From NCBI GenBank assembly GCA_040772045.1, contig JAXGYV010000007.1, forward strand, positions 41,142 through 105,141: a DNA stretch of 64,000 nucleotides, written 5' to 3'. The DNA comes from JAXGYV01 sp040772045. Its GTDB lineage: Bacteria > Actinomycetota > Thermoleophilia > UBA2241. The translations under genes were made by a program, and so were the position numbers. Of this stretch, positions 25,037 to 33,919 are shown in pieces. The notes beneath the pieces are model-generated. The model was not told where the DNA came from. It saw nothing but the letters and a program-made list of their open reading frames with translations, and made no database searches. Positions within the stretch are counted from its first letter, which is position 1, and each line of letters begins with the position of its first letter.

Positions 25037-25621
25037 ATGGACGTTCAGCGCATGGTCATCTACGGAGTGAGCTTCGACGTGGTCGGCAAGCAGCCCATCG
25101 TGCTGCTCAAGACGGTGGAGGGCAACCGCTTTCTCCCCATCTGGATCGGCCACCCGGAGGCCGCCGCCATCCTCCTGCGCATCCAGGGGACTAAGCTGCC
25201 ACGGCCGATGACCCACGATCTGCTGGCCGGCATCATCGATACCCTGGAGGCGGAGATCGCCCGCATCACCGTGACCGAGCTGCGCGAGAGCACCTTCTAC
25301 GCGCAGCTCACCCTCCTCAAAGACGGAGCGGAGATCGAGGTCGACTCGAGGCCGTCGGACGCTCTAGCCTTGGCGGTCCGCACCGACGCGCCGATATTCG
25401 CCAGCACTGAACTGCTCGATGAGAACGGCATCGAGTTCGAACACGGGACAGACGACACGGAGGAGATCGTGGAGAGCTTCCGGTCCTTCCTGGACAGCGT
25501 ATCGCCCGACGACTTCCGCGAGGTGCAGGAGAGCGGTCTCGACGACGAAGACCTCGAAGACGAAGAAGACCTCGACGAGGATGAAGACGCTGATGACGAA
25601 GACGACGAACAGGAGCGGTAA
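25037..25621 (+). CDS. Bifunctional nuclease family (DUF151) protein with acidic tail
   Basis: A 194-residue protein. The BFN/DUF151 domain covers about residues 1-135 and is recognisable by LPIWIGHPEAAAI, RPMTHDLLAGIID and VDSRPSDALALAVR. It is followed by a helical segment and an extremely acidic tail (about residues 168-192, almost only Asp/Glu). The ATG at 25037 gives the family's normal N-terminus (MDVQRMVIYGVSFD); upstream frame is open but not conserved. DUF151 proteins are reported as DNase/RNase in some bacteria. The stop codon directly abuts the chorismate mutase GTG, so they are co-transcribed. Confidence 0.9.
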   Translation: MDVQRMVIYGVSFDVVGKQPIVLLKTVEGNRFLPIWIGHPEAAAILLRIQGTKLPRPMTHDLLAGIIDTLEAEIARITVTELRESTFYAQLTLLKDGAEIEVDSRPSDALALAVRTDAPIFASTELLDENGIEFEHGTDDTEEIVESFRSFLDSVSPDDFREVQESGLDDEDLEDEEDLDEDEDADDEDDEQER

Positions 25622-25909
25622 GTGAGCGGCGGCGGCGATGCGGACCCGGTGATCCGCCAATTCCGCGATCAGATCACCGACAACGATCTCAAGCTAGTCG
25701 ATGCACTGAACAAACGGATCAAGCTGGTCTCGCAGCTGCGCGCCTACAAGCTGAAACACGGCATCGATTTCCTGGATCCGGACCGCGAGCAGTGGATGCT
25801 CACGTTCGTCGCCCGCGCCAACAAGGGGCCACTCAGCGCCGACGGCCTCCGCGAGATCTACGAGCACATCCTGAGCCTAACTAAGGCGGAGATGCTGCGT
25901 CAGAAGTAG
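25622..25909 (+). CDS. Chorismate mutase, AroQ class
   Basis: A 95-residue all-helical AroQ-type domain that rearranges chorismate to prephenate. IRQFRDQITDNDLKLVDALNKR and VSQLRAYKLKHGIDFLDPDRE carry the conserved Arg, Lys and Asp/Arg pattern, with the Glu/Gln positions in the last helix (EIYEHILSLTKAEM). GTG start immediately after the DUF151 stop. No dehydratase or dehydrogenase domain is fused. The tight coupling to a DUF151 nuclease gene is not functionally obvious. Confidence 0.88.
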   Translation: MSGGGDADPVIRQFRDQITDNDLKLVDALNKRIKLVSQLRAYKLKHGIDFLDPDREQWMLTFVARANKGPLSADGLREIYEHILSLTKAEMLRQK

Positions 25910-26043
25910 GCGCGGCCCACGACCGCCCGAACCCACCTGCATCACCTCATCTGCTCGACGGCCTCCCGCCCTGACACCCTGGTACCCGTCGCGCCGGGTT
26001 CCATTTCGTCCCAGCCCGCACCGGCGTCGGCCGATGCGCGCCC

Positions 26044-27498
26044 TCAGCCCTTCAGCACCCCGAGCGGCTTGAGGCGTGCTACCTTGCGGGCCAGACCGAC
26101 CTCGTGAACTACGTTCATGACGGCAGAGACATCCTTGTACGCAGTCGGCGCCTCTTCCGCCAGCAGGCTCGTGGACTGGGCACGCACCACGATACCCCGA
26201 GCCTCCAACGCCGCACGTACGTCGGCGCCGCTGCGCTCCCGTTTGGCGGCGCCGCGGCTGAGGCGCCGACCAGCCCCGTGGCACGCTGAGCCGAAGCTCT
26301 CGGACATCGCCACTGAGGTGCCCACCGCGAGCCAGCTCTCCGTGCCCATGCTCCCCGGCACGATCACCGGCTGGCCCGTCTCCCGAAAGAGGGGGGACAA
26401 GTCGGGCTGCCCTGGCCCGAACGCGCGTGTGGCACCCTTGCGATGCACCCACACGCGGAGCGGGCGTCCGTCGACGGTATGCTCCTCCAGCTTGGCGATG
26501 TTGTGCGCCACGTCGTAGAGGAGTCGCACACCCAAACGCTCCCAACTGCGGCCGAACAGCCGCTCCAGGACGAGGCGAAGCTGGTGCATCATGACTTGCC
26601 GGTTGGCGAAGGCGAAGTTCGCCGCCGCCGCCATGGCCGCGAGGTAGTCACGCCCCTCCTCGGAGCTCACTGGCGCGCAGGCGAGTTGGCGGTCTGGCAG
26701 ATCATAGCCAAAACGCCGGACCGCCCCGGCCATGCGCGCCAGATAGTCCGTGCACGTCTGGTGGCCGAAGCCGCGCGAGCCAGAGTGGATCATGATCGCC
26801 ACCTGACCTGGCCGCACACCCCACGCCGCCGCCGTGCGCCCGTCGAAGACTTCGTCCACCACTTGGAGCTCGAGGAAGTGGTTCCCCGCGCCGAGGCTCC
26901 CGACCTGTGTGTGGCCACGGTCGATCGCCTTCTGACTCACCGCGTCGGCGCTCGCCCCGGGGACGGCACCACCCTCCTCGATATGTTCGAGATCCTCGAG
27001 CGTCGCCATCCCCCGTTCGACGAGCCACGGGACCCCCTCTTCGACCAGGCGACGGAGATCCCTCGCCCCGAGGTGGAGGATGCCCCGATCGTTGGCGCCT
27101 TGAGGGATACTTCGCATCAGCTCGTGCATGAGCCGCTCGAGGTGCGGCTTGACGTCGGGTAGCTGGAGATCGGTGGTAACCAGCCGCACGCCGCAGTTAA
27201 TGTCGAAGCCGACACCGCCCGGGGAGACCACTCCGTCCTCGGCGCTCATGGCGGCCACGCCCCCGATGGGGAAGCCGTACCCCCAGTGGATATCGGGCAT
27301 GGCGATACTGGCACGCACGATCCCCGGCAGCGTCGCCACATTCACGACCTGACGGAGGGCTTGATCTCCCTCCGCCGAGGCGAGCATCTCCGGCGCGGCG
27401 AACACCAGCCCAGGCACGCGCATGCCCCCGTGCGGCTCGATCCGAAACGTGTTCGGGCCCACCTGCTGCAAGAGCGCGCCGTCGAGATCCATGTTCAT
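26044..27498 (-). CDS. rtcB: RNA-splicing ligase RtcB
   Basis: A 484-residue GTP- and Mn-dependent RNA ligase joining 2',3'-cyclic phosphate or 3'-phosphate and 5'-OH ends. Seen: MPDIHWGYGFPIGGVAAM, GGVGFDINCGVRLV with the metal-binding Asp/Cys, GAGNHFLELQ (His ligand), HSGSRGFGHQ, and the C-terminal SEGCH-equivalent region FGSACHGAGRRLSR with the guanylylated-His neighbourhood. It is the last gene of a minus operon that also carries archease, its usual activator, 1.9 kb upstream, with a transporter pair in between. Confidence 0.95.
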   Translation of the reverse strand: MNMDLDGALLQQVGPNTFRIEPHGGMRVPGLVFAAPEMLASAEGDQALRQVVNVATLPGIVRASIAMPDIHWGYGFPIGGVAAMSAEDGVVSPGGVGFDINCGVRLVTTDLQLPDVKPHLERLMHELMRSIPQGANDRGILHLGARDLRRLVEEGVPWLVERGMATLEDLEHIEEGGAVPGASADAVSQKAIDRGHTQVGSLGAGNHFLELQVVDEVFDGRTAAAWGVRPGQVAIMIHSGSRGFGHQTCTDYLARMAGAVRRFGYDLPDRQLACAPVSSEEGRDYLAAMAAAANFAFANRQVMMHQLRLVLERLFGRSWERLGVRLLYDVAHNIAKLEEHTVDGRPLRVWVHRKGATRAFGPGQPDLSPLFRETGQPVIVPGSMGTESWLAVGTSVAMSESFGSACHGAGRRLSRGAAKRERSGADVRAALEARGIVVRAQSTSLLAEEAPTAYKDVSAVMNVVHEVGLARKVARLKPLGVLKG

Positions 27499-27532
27499 CG
27501 TGAGCCGGCGGCAGGGACTCCGCCTCCCCTGC

Positions 27533-27679
27533 TTACCCCTCGACGCCGGCTCCCTTTCCGGCCTTGGCCTTCATCCGCTTCACCTGCTCTCGAGCTGCCT
27601 CGTAGTACCAGCCGATGAGCGCGAGGGGCCCGACGATGGCCACCACGCCGAAGATCCAGCAGAACACCGTCCAGCCCAT
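27533..27679 (-). CDS. Symporter small accessory protein (48 residues)
   Basis: A short gene starting ATG at 27679, overlapping the symporter stop as ATGA, with GAGGAGGAGG just upstream. It encodes MGWTVFCWIFGVVAIVGPLA, continues through one hydrophobic segment, and ends in a basic KRMKAKAGKG tail. Small single-TM proteins encoded directly after sodium:solute symporters are a known pattern (symporter small accessory protein), and size, topology and position all agree. It probably stabilises or completes the transporter. Confidence 0.8.
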   Translation of the reverse strand: MGWTVFCWIFGVVAIVGPLALIGWYYEAAREQVKRMKAKAGKGAGVEG

Positions 27680-29190
27680 CAGGCCACCTCCTCCTCTTCG
27701 ACAACCTCGCGGCCGAAGAAGCTAGCGACCACGTAGATCACAAACACCAGGGGGGTGATCATCAAGATCCCGTACTCCTGCCAGAAGTCCACGCCGCCGA
27801 TGGTGACGATGTAGGTGGCGACGTCTTCGTCGAAGTGTCCTGCCACGATGCTGACCGCATACCACACGACGGAGAGCAGGAGGCCGCTCAGCATGGCGAT
27901 GCTACCGGCGACCTTCTTGGGCTTCTTCTTACGGAAAGCCGCGAAGTAGATGGGCACCAGGCATGTACAGATGATGACCGTTGCCTGGAAAACCCACACC
28001 CCCATGATGCGCTCGAAGACGAAGGCGAGGCCGACGGAGATGGCGGCGGAGACGAGCATGCCGATCTTCGTCAGCCGTTCTACCCGCTTATCCGTCGCCT
28101 GCGGATTCATGAGGCCTTTGTAGACATCGAAACCGATCACGCCGCCGGCCACCAGAAAGTAGGAGTCGGCAGTGGACATCGCAGCGGCGAACACCCCTGC
28201 CGTCGCCAGGCCAAGCAGGCCGGCCGGCAGGTACTCGCCCCACACCGCGAACAGCGCCTCGTTGGGCTCCACTTCGGGGATGACTCCGAGACCAATCGCG
28301 GCCGCGCCGGCGATGCCCAGGAACGTAACGCACCAGTCGAAGGAGAGCCACATAGGCACGCCCACGGCGAACGCCTTCTTGATCTCCTTAGGGCCCGCCG
28401 AGGCGAAGATGCGCTGGAAGAAAGCTGGTTCGGTGAGCACCGCCAACGACGTGACTCCATAAGCGACCAGCGTCCACGGCGTCAGGTAGCCGCCACTCAC
28501 GTCGAAGTAGTAGTCCGGATTTGACTCCCCGGTGAACTCTTGCAGGCCCTTCCAGATGCCGTCGAACCCACCGAGCTCCGTCCAGGCGACGACCAAGCCG
28601 ATGCCGACGGCGATCATCATGACCACGAACTGGACGAAGTCGGTCATGATGTCGGCCCACAGGCCTCCCAGCCAGGTGTACGCGAGCGCCAGAGCCGCAC
28701 CGATGAGTACCCCTATCCAGAAGGGCATACCGGTGATCAGGTGCAGCAAGAACCCGATGCCCATCATCTCCATCGTGTTGGTGGAGTAGATGTACGCGGC
28801 CGCCGAGGCGGTCGCCCCAGCAGTTTTGCCGTACGACCGCCGGGCGATCTCCTGCATCGTGAAGTGCTCGGGGAACCTGCGCTTGAACTTCGGCGCCACG
28901 AAGGCCATGACGATGTAGAGCGCGGTGTAGGGCAGCGAGTAGGCGAAGAAGCCGGCGATGCCCTCGTAGTAGCCGACCTCCGACGTCCCGAACAGCGTAT
29001 CCAGCCCGTAGAAGGTGGAGACTAGGGTGGCGACGAGCAGCGGCGCGCGTACGCCGCGGCCCGCCATGAAGTAGTCCTCGAACGTCTCCTTCCGCCGACT
29101 GAACCAGATACCGATGCCGAGCATCCCGGCGATGTAGACCCCGACAACGATCCAGTCCGGAACCGCGAGCGAAACAACAGGTCCGTCCAC
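27679..29190 (-). CDS. Sodium:solute symporter (SSS) family transporter
   Basis: About 503 residues with some 13 hydrophobic segments, starting WIVVGVYIAGMLGIGIWFSRRKETFEDYFMAGR, the SSS hallmark. LPYTALYIVMAF, GLWADIMTDFVQF and FAAAMSTADSYFLVAGGV are further family regions (Na-site area). I chose the GTG at 29190 because GGAGGAGG precedes it. The substrate cannot be told from sequence. A 48-residue accessory protein follows with overlapping codons, and the pair lies between archease and rtcB. Confidence 0.9.
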   Translation of the reverse strand: MDGPVVSLAVPDWIVVGVYIAGMLGIGIWFSRRKETFEDYFMAGRGVRAPLLVATLVSTFYGLDTLFGTSEVGYYEGIAGFFAYSLPYTALYIVMAFVAPKFKRRFPEHFTMQEIARRSYGKTAGATASAAAYIYSTNTMEMMGIGFLLHLITGMPFWIGVLIGAALALAYTWLGGLWADIMTDFVQFVVMMIAVGIGLVVAWTELGGFDGIWKGLQEFTGESNPDYYFDVSGGYLTPWTLVAYGVTSLAVLTEPAFFQRIFASAGPKEIKKAFAVGVPMWLSFDWCVTFLGIAGAAAIGLGVIPEVEPNEALFAVWGEYLPAGLLGLATAGVFAAAMSTADSYFLVAGGVIGFDVYKGLMNPQATDKRVERLTKIGMLVSAAISVGLAFVFERIMGVWVFQATVIICTCLVPIYFAAFRKKKPKKVAGSIAMLSGLLLSVVWYAVSIVAGHFDEDVATYIVTIGGVDFWQEYGILMITPLVFVIYVVASFFGREVVEEEEVA

Positions 29191-29357
29191 GTGCCTCCTC
29201 CTCTCGAGGAGCCTCCGCAAAAAACCTGGCAGCGAGGCTCACCATCACCACTATCACTACAATAGCGCGAGTGTGCCGCTGGGGATAGGGACTCGCCGCT
29301 GGCACGCCTCGCCGTGCCGGCCGTGGAGCGACGACGGCGAGGGGCCGAGCACTAGGA

Positions 29358-29789
29358 TCACACGTCGAGGAGCACACGCCCCTCCCAGCCACCGGCGACA
29401 GGCCGCAGGGAGAGGTCGTGGAGAGTGGCCCCCTTGACGACGCCGCGCACCTCGTGACGACAGCCATCAAAGGGCTCGCCTCGCGCGACGGCCGTCAGCG
29501 TGCGCTCGCCGACCGACAGGACGTGGAGGGCCGAGAAGACGACGCGCCGGCCCTCCACCTGGTACAGCAGCTCGTTCAACCACGCCGCCAGCAGCAGCTC
29601 GCGGTCTTCGGCTGACGCCGTCAGCGAGAACGTCCGACTGCCAGCCACCGAACGGCGATCGTACAGCAGCGAGAGCATGGCCAACCCGGCCTGCTCGAAG
29701 ACCTGTGCCATGTGAGGACCCCAAGCCCTCACGACTACGTCGGCCGTGTGGTCCACGAACTCGTAGCCCTTCTCGGCATCGGCGTCCAT
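29358..29789 (-). CDS. Archease (RtcB activator)
   Basis: A 143-residue archease-family protein that promotes RtcB guanylylation and turnover. YEFVDHTADVVVRAWG at the N-terminus has the conserved Asp-His-Thr-Ala-Asp; LLAAWLNELLYQVE and the C-terminal VKGATLHDLSLRP are further conserved parts. The start at 29789 (MDADAEKGYEF) gives the standard length; the frame is open upstream but not conserved. It lies downstream of thrB (34-nt gap) and upstream of the symporter and rtcB. Confidence 0.92.
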   Translation of the reverse strand: MDADAEKGYEFVDHTADVVVRAWGPHMAQVFEQAGLAMLSLLYDRRSVAGSRTFSLTASAEDRELLLAAWLNELLYQVEGRRVVFSALHVLSVGERTLTAVARGEPFDGCRHEVRGVVKGATLHDLSLRPVAGGWEGRVLLDV

Positions 29790-29823
29790 GCGACCCCGCC
29801 TCCTCGGGCAATCCGTGCAGGCC

Positions 29824-30747
29824 CTACTGCACCAAGGCACCCTGGGCCGACGTCGCTAGCCCCAACGCCCGCGCCGGCACACCTTCGGCTGTGAATGCAG
29901 CGGTCATGGCGCCGGCGACAGCCAGAGCATCGGTGGCCAGGCTGACGAAGGCCACCAAGCTGGGGCCAGAACCAGAGACCGCCACCGCCGCCGCGCCGGC
30001 CTTGAGCGCGGCCAGCCAGGCGGCCCTACCCCCCGGTATGAGTTTGAGCCGCGAGGCTTGATGGAGCCGATCGTCCATGACCTCGCCGAGCAGCTCGAAG
30101 TCGCCGGTGCGCAGCGCCTCTACCACCAGTGGCGTGCGACCGAGATTGTAGACCGCGTCGCTCAGCAGTACCTCAGTTGGCAGACCCGCGCGAGCCGCCT
30201 GGGTGGAGAAATCCAGTTGGGGCACGGCGACGGCCACATGAACCTCCGGCACCAGGATGCGTTTCGTCAGCAGGCGCGCGCCCTTGCGTACCACGATCAC
30301 CAGGCCGCCGAGGAGGGCGGCCGCCACGTTGTCGGGATGGCCCTCGATCTCGGCGGCGAGGCCCAGCAGCCGGTCTCGCGTCAGCGGACGCCCCAGCAGC
30401 TCGTTGGCGCCTAGCACCCCGGCGACGATCGCCGCCGAGCTCGACCCCAGCCCCGAGGCGAGCGGAATGCGCACGCCGCAGTCGATGCGCACGCCTGCGG
30501 GAAACGGCATGTCCACCTCGCGGAACACCCGCAGCGCGGCCTGGGCGACGAGATTGCCTTCGTCCTGAGGGACCCTGCCCGACGCCTCGCCGTCCGAGAT
30601 AACTCGCAGGCCGGTACCCTCCACCGAGAAGCGCGCCTCGTTCCAGAGATCCAAGGCGAGCCCCAGACAATCGAACCCCGGACCCAAGTTCGCCGTGGTG
30701 GCGGGCACGCGCACCGTGACTGATCTCTGAGTCACCGAACTGCTCAC
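29824..30747 (-). CDS. thrB: Homoserine kinase
   Basis: GHMP kinase phosphorylating homoserine for threonine synthesis, 307 residues. VRVPATTANLGPGFDCLGLALD opens the fold, IPLASGLGSSSAAIVAG is the phosphate-binding loop, and AVAVSGSGPSLVAF is the C-terminal motif III. The GTG at 30747 overlaps the dedA stop. The long open frame further upstream belongs to dedA read in another frame. No thrA or thrC is adjacent in the window. Confidence 0.94.
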   Translation of the reverse strand: MSSSVTQRSVTVRVPATTANLGPGFDCLGLALDLWNEARFSVEGTGLRVISDGEASGRVPQDEGNLVAQAALRVFREVDMPFPAGVRIDCGVRIPLASGLGSSSAAIVAGVLGANELLGRPLTRDRLLGLAAEIEGHPDNVAAALLGGLVIVVRKGARLLTKRILVPEVHVAVAVPQLDFSTQAARAGLPTEVLLSDAVYNLGRTPLVVEALRTGDFELLGEVMDDRLHQASRLKLIPGGRAAWLAALKAGAAAVAVSGSGPSLVAFVSLATDALAVAGAMTAAFTAEGVPARALGLATSAQGALVQ

Positions 30748-31379
30748 ACGTTCTCTGTCCCGCTGGCCGCCCTGCCACGCCGCAGCCGTTTGACCACCAG
30801 CCAGATGACCAGAGCGACGGCAGCCGCCAGTACCGCGTAGTCGACGTAGTGCAGATACCCCTGCATTCGTTCCCAGTTCTCGCCTACTGCTAGCCCGACG
30901 TATGCGAGCATCGCCACCCACGGCACACAGCCTGCGAGCGTGTAGACGCCGAACCTCCAGAATGGCATTTTGGCCGCGCCCGCCGGGAGAGAGATGAACG
31001 TCCGTACGATCGGCAACATTCGGCTGAAGAACACGGCCGCCGCCCCATAGCGAGCGAACCAGCGCTCGGCGACCTCGAGCTTGTGGTGACTCAGCAGCAC
31101 GAACCTGCCGTAGCGGTCCACGAACGGCCGGCCTCCGTACAATCCCACCCAGTACGCAAGCCAGGACCCCAGCAGATTCCCCACCACGCCGGCTGCCACA
31201 GCCCCCGCCATGGACATCTCGCCGTCGCTGACGGCGAAGCCGGCGAACAGCATGATCGCCTCGCTCGGGACCGGGATGCAGGCGCTCTCGAGCACCATCA
31301 GGAGAAACACGGCCCACAGCCCCCAATTCCCGATGAGGTCAGTGGCCCATTCCACGATAGGCCCAGTGATCGAATCCAT
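30744..31379 (-). CDS. DedA family membrane protein
   Basis: A 211-residue integral membrane protein. The DedA/SNARE-associated signature is visible: ESACIPVPSEAIMLFAGF, then GNLLGSWLAYWVGLYGG, then FFSRMLPIVRTFISLPAGAAKMPFWRF with the conserved Arg residues, then GCVPWVAML and a final TM with a basic tail. DedA proteins are implicated in lipid-carrier recycling (undecaprenyl phosphate) and membrane homeostasis. This start (MDSITGP) gives the usual length. It is the first gene of the thrB-archease-rtcB operon and is divergent from the aminotransferase at 31536. Confidence 0.92.
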   Translation of the reverse strand: MDSITGPIVEWATDLIGNWGLWAVFLLMVLESACIPVPSEAIMLFAGFAVSDGEMSMAGAVAAGVVGNLLGSWLAYWVGLYGGRPFVDRYGRFVLLSHHKLEVAERWFARYGAAAVFFSRMLPIVRTFISLPAGAAKMPFWRFGVYTLAGCVPWVAMLAYVGLAVGENWERMQGYLHYVDYAVLAAAVALVIWLVVKRLRRGRAASGTENV

Positions 31380-31535
31380 ACCCACAAGGTTACCGCACCC
31401 GGTGTGGCGACGCTGCACATCGCCGGGATCGGCGGCACAGCGCACCGTCGGCTCACGCCCGCCGCCCGACGGCGACTGCTCTCCCACCGCCGTCTGTGGT
31501 AGCCTCCAGCGTTGCCTATGAACGAGGGAGGCGCC

Positions 31536-32633
31536 GTGTCGATCGGACTCATGGATATCAAAGGTCAGTACGCCGAGCTGCAGGAACGCGTGGAGGCGGT
31601 TGTGTTGGAAGTGCTGCGCGGAGGCCGCTACATCCTCGGCCCGCAGGTGAAGGCGTTCGAGGAAGAGGCGGCCGCCTTCATCGGCGTCCCCGCCGCGGTG
31701 GGTGTCGCCAACGGCACCGATGGCCTCACCATTGCTCTGCGCGCGCTGGGCATAGGGGAGGGCGACGAGGTCATCACTACCCCCTTCACGTTCTACGCGA
31801 CAGCCGAGGCCATCGCCCAGACAGGCGCCACGCCAGTGTTCGTCGACATCGAGCCAGCCACGCTCAATCTCAACCCAACGCTGATCGAGGCGGCTCTTAC
31901 GCCGAGAGCGAAGGCGATCATGCCAGTGGACTTGTTCGGGCTGCCGGCCAACGCCGATGCGGTCGCCGAGGTGGCCGCTCGCCACGGCCTCGCGGTTATC
32001 GAAGACGCCTGCCAGGCATGGGGTGCCACCTATAGGGGCCGTCGCGCCGGTGCCCTCGGCGACGTGGCCGTCTTCAGCTTCTTCCCCACCAAGAACCTCG
32101 GTGCCTACGGCGACGGAGGGCTTGTCTGCGCCCGTACCACAGACCTCGTCGAGCGGGCGCGCGAGCTCCGCTTCCACGGCAGCAAGGATAAGAAGACCTT
32201 CACTCGCATCGGCTTCAACTCGCGCCTCGACGAGGTGCAAGCGGCCGTGCTCCGCGTAGAGCTAGAGACCATCGACAAATGGAACCGCCGCCGCCAGCAG
32301 GTGGCCGCGTGGTACAACGCCTACCTGCCAGCCGAGATACAGCGACCGGCCGTCCCCGATGGGAGCACGCACGTGTACCACCTCTATGTGGTCCGTCACG
32401 ACCGCCGCGACGCGATCGCGGCCTCGCTGAGAGAGCGGCAGATCGACTGTGCCGCGTACTACACGGTCCCCGTTCACCTGCAGCCCGCCTTCGCGTACCT
32501 CGGCCATGGTCCTGGCGACTTCCCCGCTACGGACGTCGCGGCAGCCACCAACCTGGCGCTCCCCATGCATCCGAACCTCACCGAGGCGCAGGTTCAAGAG
32601 ATAGCGCGAGGTGTGGAGGCAGGCCTCGCCTGA
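31536..32633 (+). CDS. DegT/DnrJ/EryC1 sugar aminotransferase, copy 1
   Basis: A 365-residue PLP aminotransferase acting on nucleotide 4- or 3-ketosugars. GTPFTFYATAEAI-like PFTFYATA, VEDACQAWGA-like EDACQAWGATY and the PLP lysine in FFPTKNLGAYGDGG are all present. I prefer the GTG at 31536 because GAGGGAGG lies 5-6 nt upstream; ATG 31518 and TTG 31512 are alternatives. The sequence is nearest to WbpE/PglE-like enzymes. With the 4,6-dehydratase downstream it could make a UDP-4-amino-sugar. Confidence 0.9.
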   Translation: MSIGLMDIKGQYAELQERVEAVVLEVLRGGRYILGPQVKAFEEEAAAFIGVPAAVGVANGTDGLTIALRALGIGEGDEVITTPFTFYATAEAIAQTGATPVFVDIEPATLNLNPTLIEAALTPRAKAIMPVDLFGLPANADAVAEVAARHGLAVIEDACQAWGATYRGRRAGALGDVAVFSFFPTKNLGAYGDGGLVCARTTDLVERARELRFHGSKDKKTFTRIGFNSRLDEVQAAVLRVELETIDKWNRRRQQVAAWYNAYLPAEIQRPAVPDGSTHVYHLYVVRHDRRDAIAASLRERQIDCAAYYTVPVHLQPAFAYLGHGPGDFPATDVAAATNLALPMHPNLTEAQVQEIARGVEAGLA

Positions 32634-32706
32634 ACCGGCGGACGGGCGCCCCTCGCCAGTCGTCAACCCAGGCCACCACGATCGCCGCTGGTGCCGGAGG
32701 ACAGCG

Positions 32707-33762
32707 ATGAAGATATGGATCGACATCACCAATTCGCCGCACGTCCTGTTCTTCGCGCCGGTGATCCGCCGTCTCCGCGCGCAGGGTCACCAGGTATGCA
32801 TCACGGCGCGCGAGTACGCCCAGACGCAGCAACTCCTCGAGCAACACGGCTTGCACGCCACCGTGACTGGCCGACACCGCGGTCGCAGTGTGGCGGCCAA
32901 GGCCCTGGGCCTCGCCGACCGCAGCCTCCAGCTGGTGCGCTTCGGGCGGCGGGAGAGGCCAGACGTGGCCGCGGGTCACAATTCGAACGACCTCGCGGTG
33001 GCCGCCCGGTGGTTGCGTATCCCGCAAATCACGGCCTTCGACTACGAGTTCGCGCGCGTGAGCCATCACCTGAATCTGCGCTTGGTGGATCGTCTGCTCG
33101 TCCCGCAGGCGATTCCCCTGGAGCGCATCGTGCCGTACGGCATTCGTCCAGAGCGCATCATCCGCTACCCCGGCCTGAAGGAGGAGTACTACCTGTACGA
33201 CTTCCGGCCAGATCCCGACATCCTCCCGGCGCTGGGCGTTGACCCGACCTCGATCGTCGCCGTCCTTCGCCCGGCGCCCGAAGTCACGCTCTACCATCGC
33301 GTGCAGAACCCCCTGGTCGAGGAGCTGATCGAGGGCCTCTCGGCCCGACAAGACGTCACCCTCGTCATCATCCCGCGAACGGAGCAGCAGACCGCGCGGT
33401 ACCTGACTCGCCAGCGCTCCAACGTGCTGGTTCCCGCGCGCGCCGTCGACGGCCTGAGCCTCGTGGCCGCCGCCGACATGGTCATCGGCGCGGGCGGAAC
33501 CATGAACCGCGAGGCCGTCGCTCTCGGTACCCCGGCTTACACGCTCTTCGCCGGCCGCCTTGGCGCCGTAGACGAGCAACTGATCGCCCAAGGACGCCTC
33601 CACCGTGTGCGTTCCCTCTCCGATGTCCGCATCAGCAAGAAGCCCGCCGCGGACGCGCCGAGCGCGTCCGCGGCGGGCTTAGGCGACGAGCCGCCCGCGA
33701 AGGCCGTCCGACGCAATCCTCAGCTCTTCGTAGAGGCGATCCTCGGCTGCGCGCGGCGGTGA
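32707..33762 (+). CDS. DUF354 family protein (GT-B-like)
   Basis: A 351-residue protein starting MKIWIDITNSPHVLFFAPVI, the DUF354 hallmark, with later LRPAPEVTLYH, VIIPRTEQQ and VIGAGGTMNREAV, a donor-binding-like loop resembling MurG/epimerase GT-B folds. These proteins are found with polysaccharide genes, but their reaction is unknown. The last approximately 40 codons carry a perfect 19-bp inverted repeat (33640-33680), and the protein end beyond it (KAVRRNPQLFVEAILGCARR) looks less conserved. It stands between an aminotransferase and the 4,6-dehydratase. Confidence 0.85.
   Translation: MKIWIDITNSPHVLFFAPVIRRLRAQGHQVCITAREYAQTQQLLEQHGLHATVTGRHRGRSVAAKALGLADRSLQLVRFGRRERPDVAAGHNSNDLAVAARWLRIPQITAFDYEFARVSHHLNLRLVDRLLVPQAIPLERIVPYGIRPERIIRYPGLKEEYYLYDFRPDPDILPALGVDPTSIVAVLRPAPEVTLYHRVQNPLVEELIEGLSARQDVTLVIIPRTEQQTARYLTRQRSNVLVPARAVDGLSLVAAADMVIGAGGTMNREAVALGTPAYTLFAGRLGAVDEQLIAQGRLHRVRSLSDVRISKKPAADAPSASAAGLGDEPPAKAVRRNPQLFVEAILGCARR
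33640..33680 (+). repeat. Perfect 19-bp hairpin inside the DUF354 coding region
   Basis: AAGCCCGCCGCGGACGCGC pairs with GCGCGTCCGCGGCGGGCTT around a 3-nt CGA loop. It lies about 80 bases before the stop codon. It is far stronger than chance inverted repeats elsewhere in coding sequence. It is followed by AGGCG and not by a U-tract, so it is not a classical terminator. Confidence 0.7.
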
Positions 33763-33919
33763 CACGCACGGGCGGACGATACTCCGCGCGTACGAGAGCG
33801 TGCTAGTATGGATTGTTTGTGCGTCGACATGAGGCGGCAGCCGCTGCGCGCGGCACGCCGGCGAGGGGGAGGCTGACATAAGACACCGGTTCCTCATCAG
33901 CCGTCATCGACTCTGGCAA

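Noticed and set aside
29824..31326. Long minus-strand frame of 500 codons ending in homoserine kinase
   Set aside because: ThrB starts at 30747; the upstream part is out-of-frame read of dedA.
30744..32240. Long minus-strand frame of 498 codons ending in DedA
   Set aside because: Only its last 211 residues match DedA; the upstream part is antisense to the DegT aminotransferase gene.
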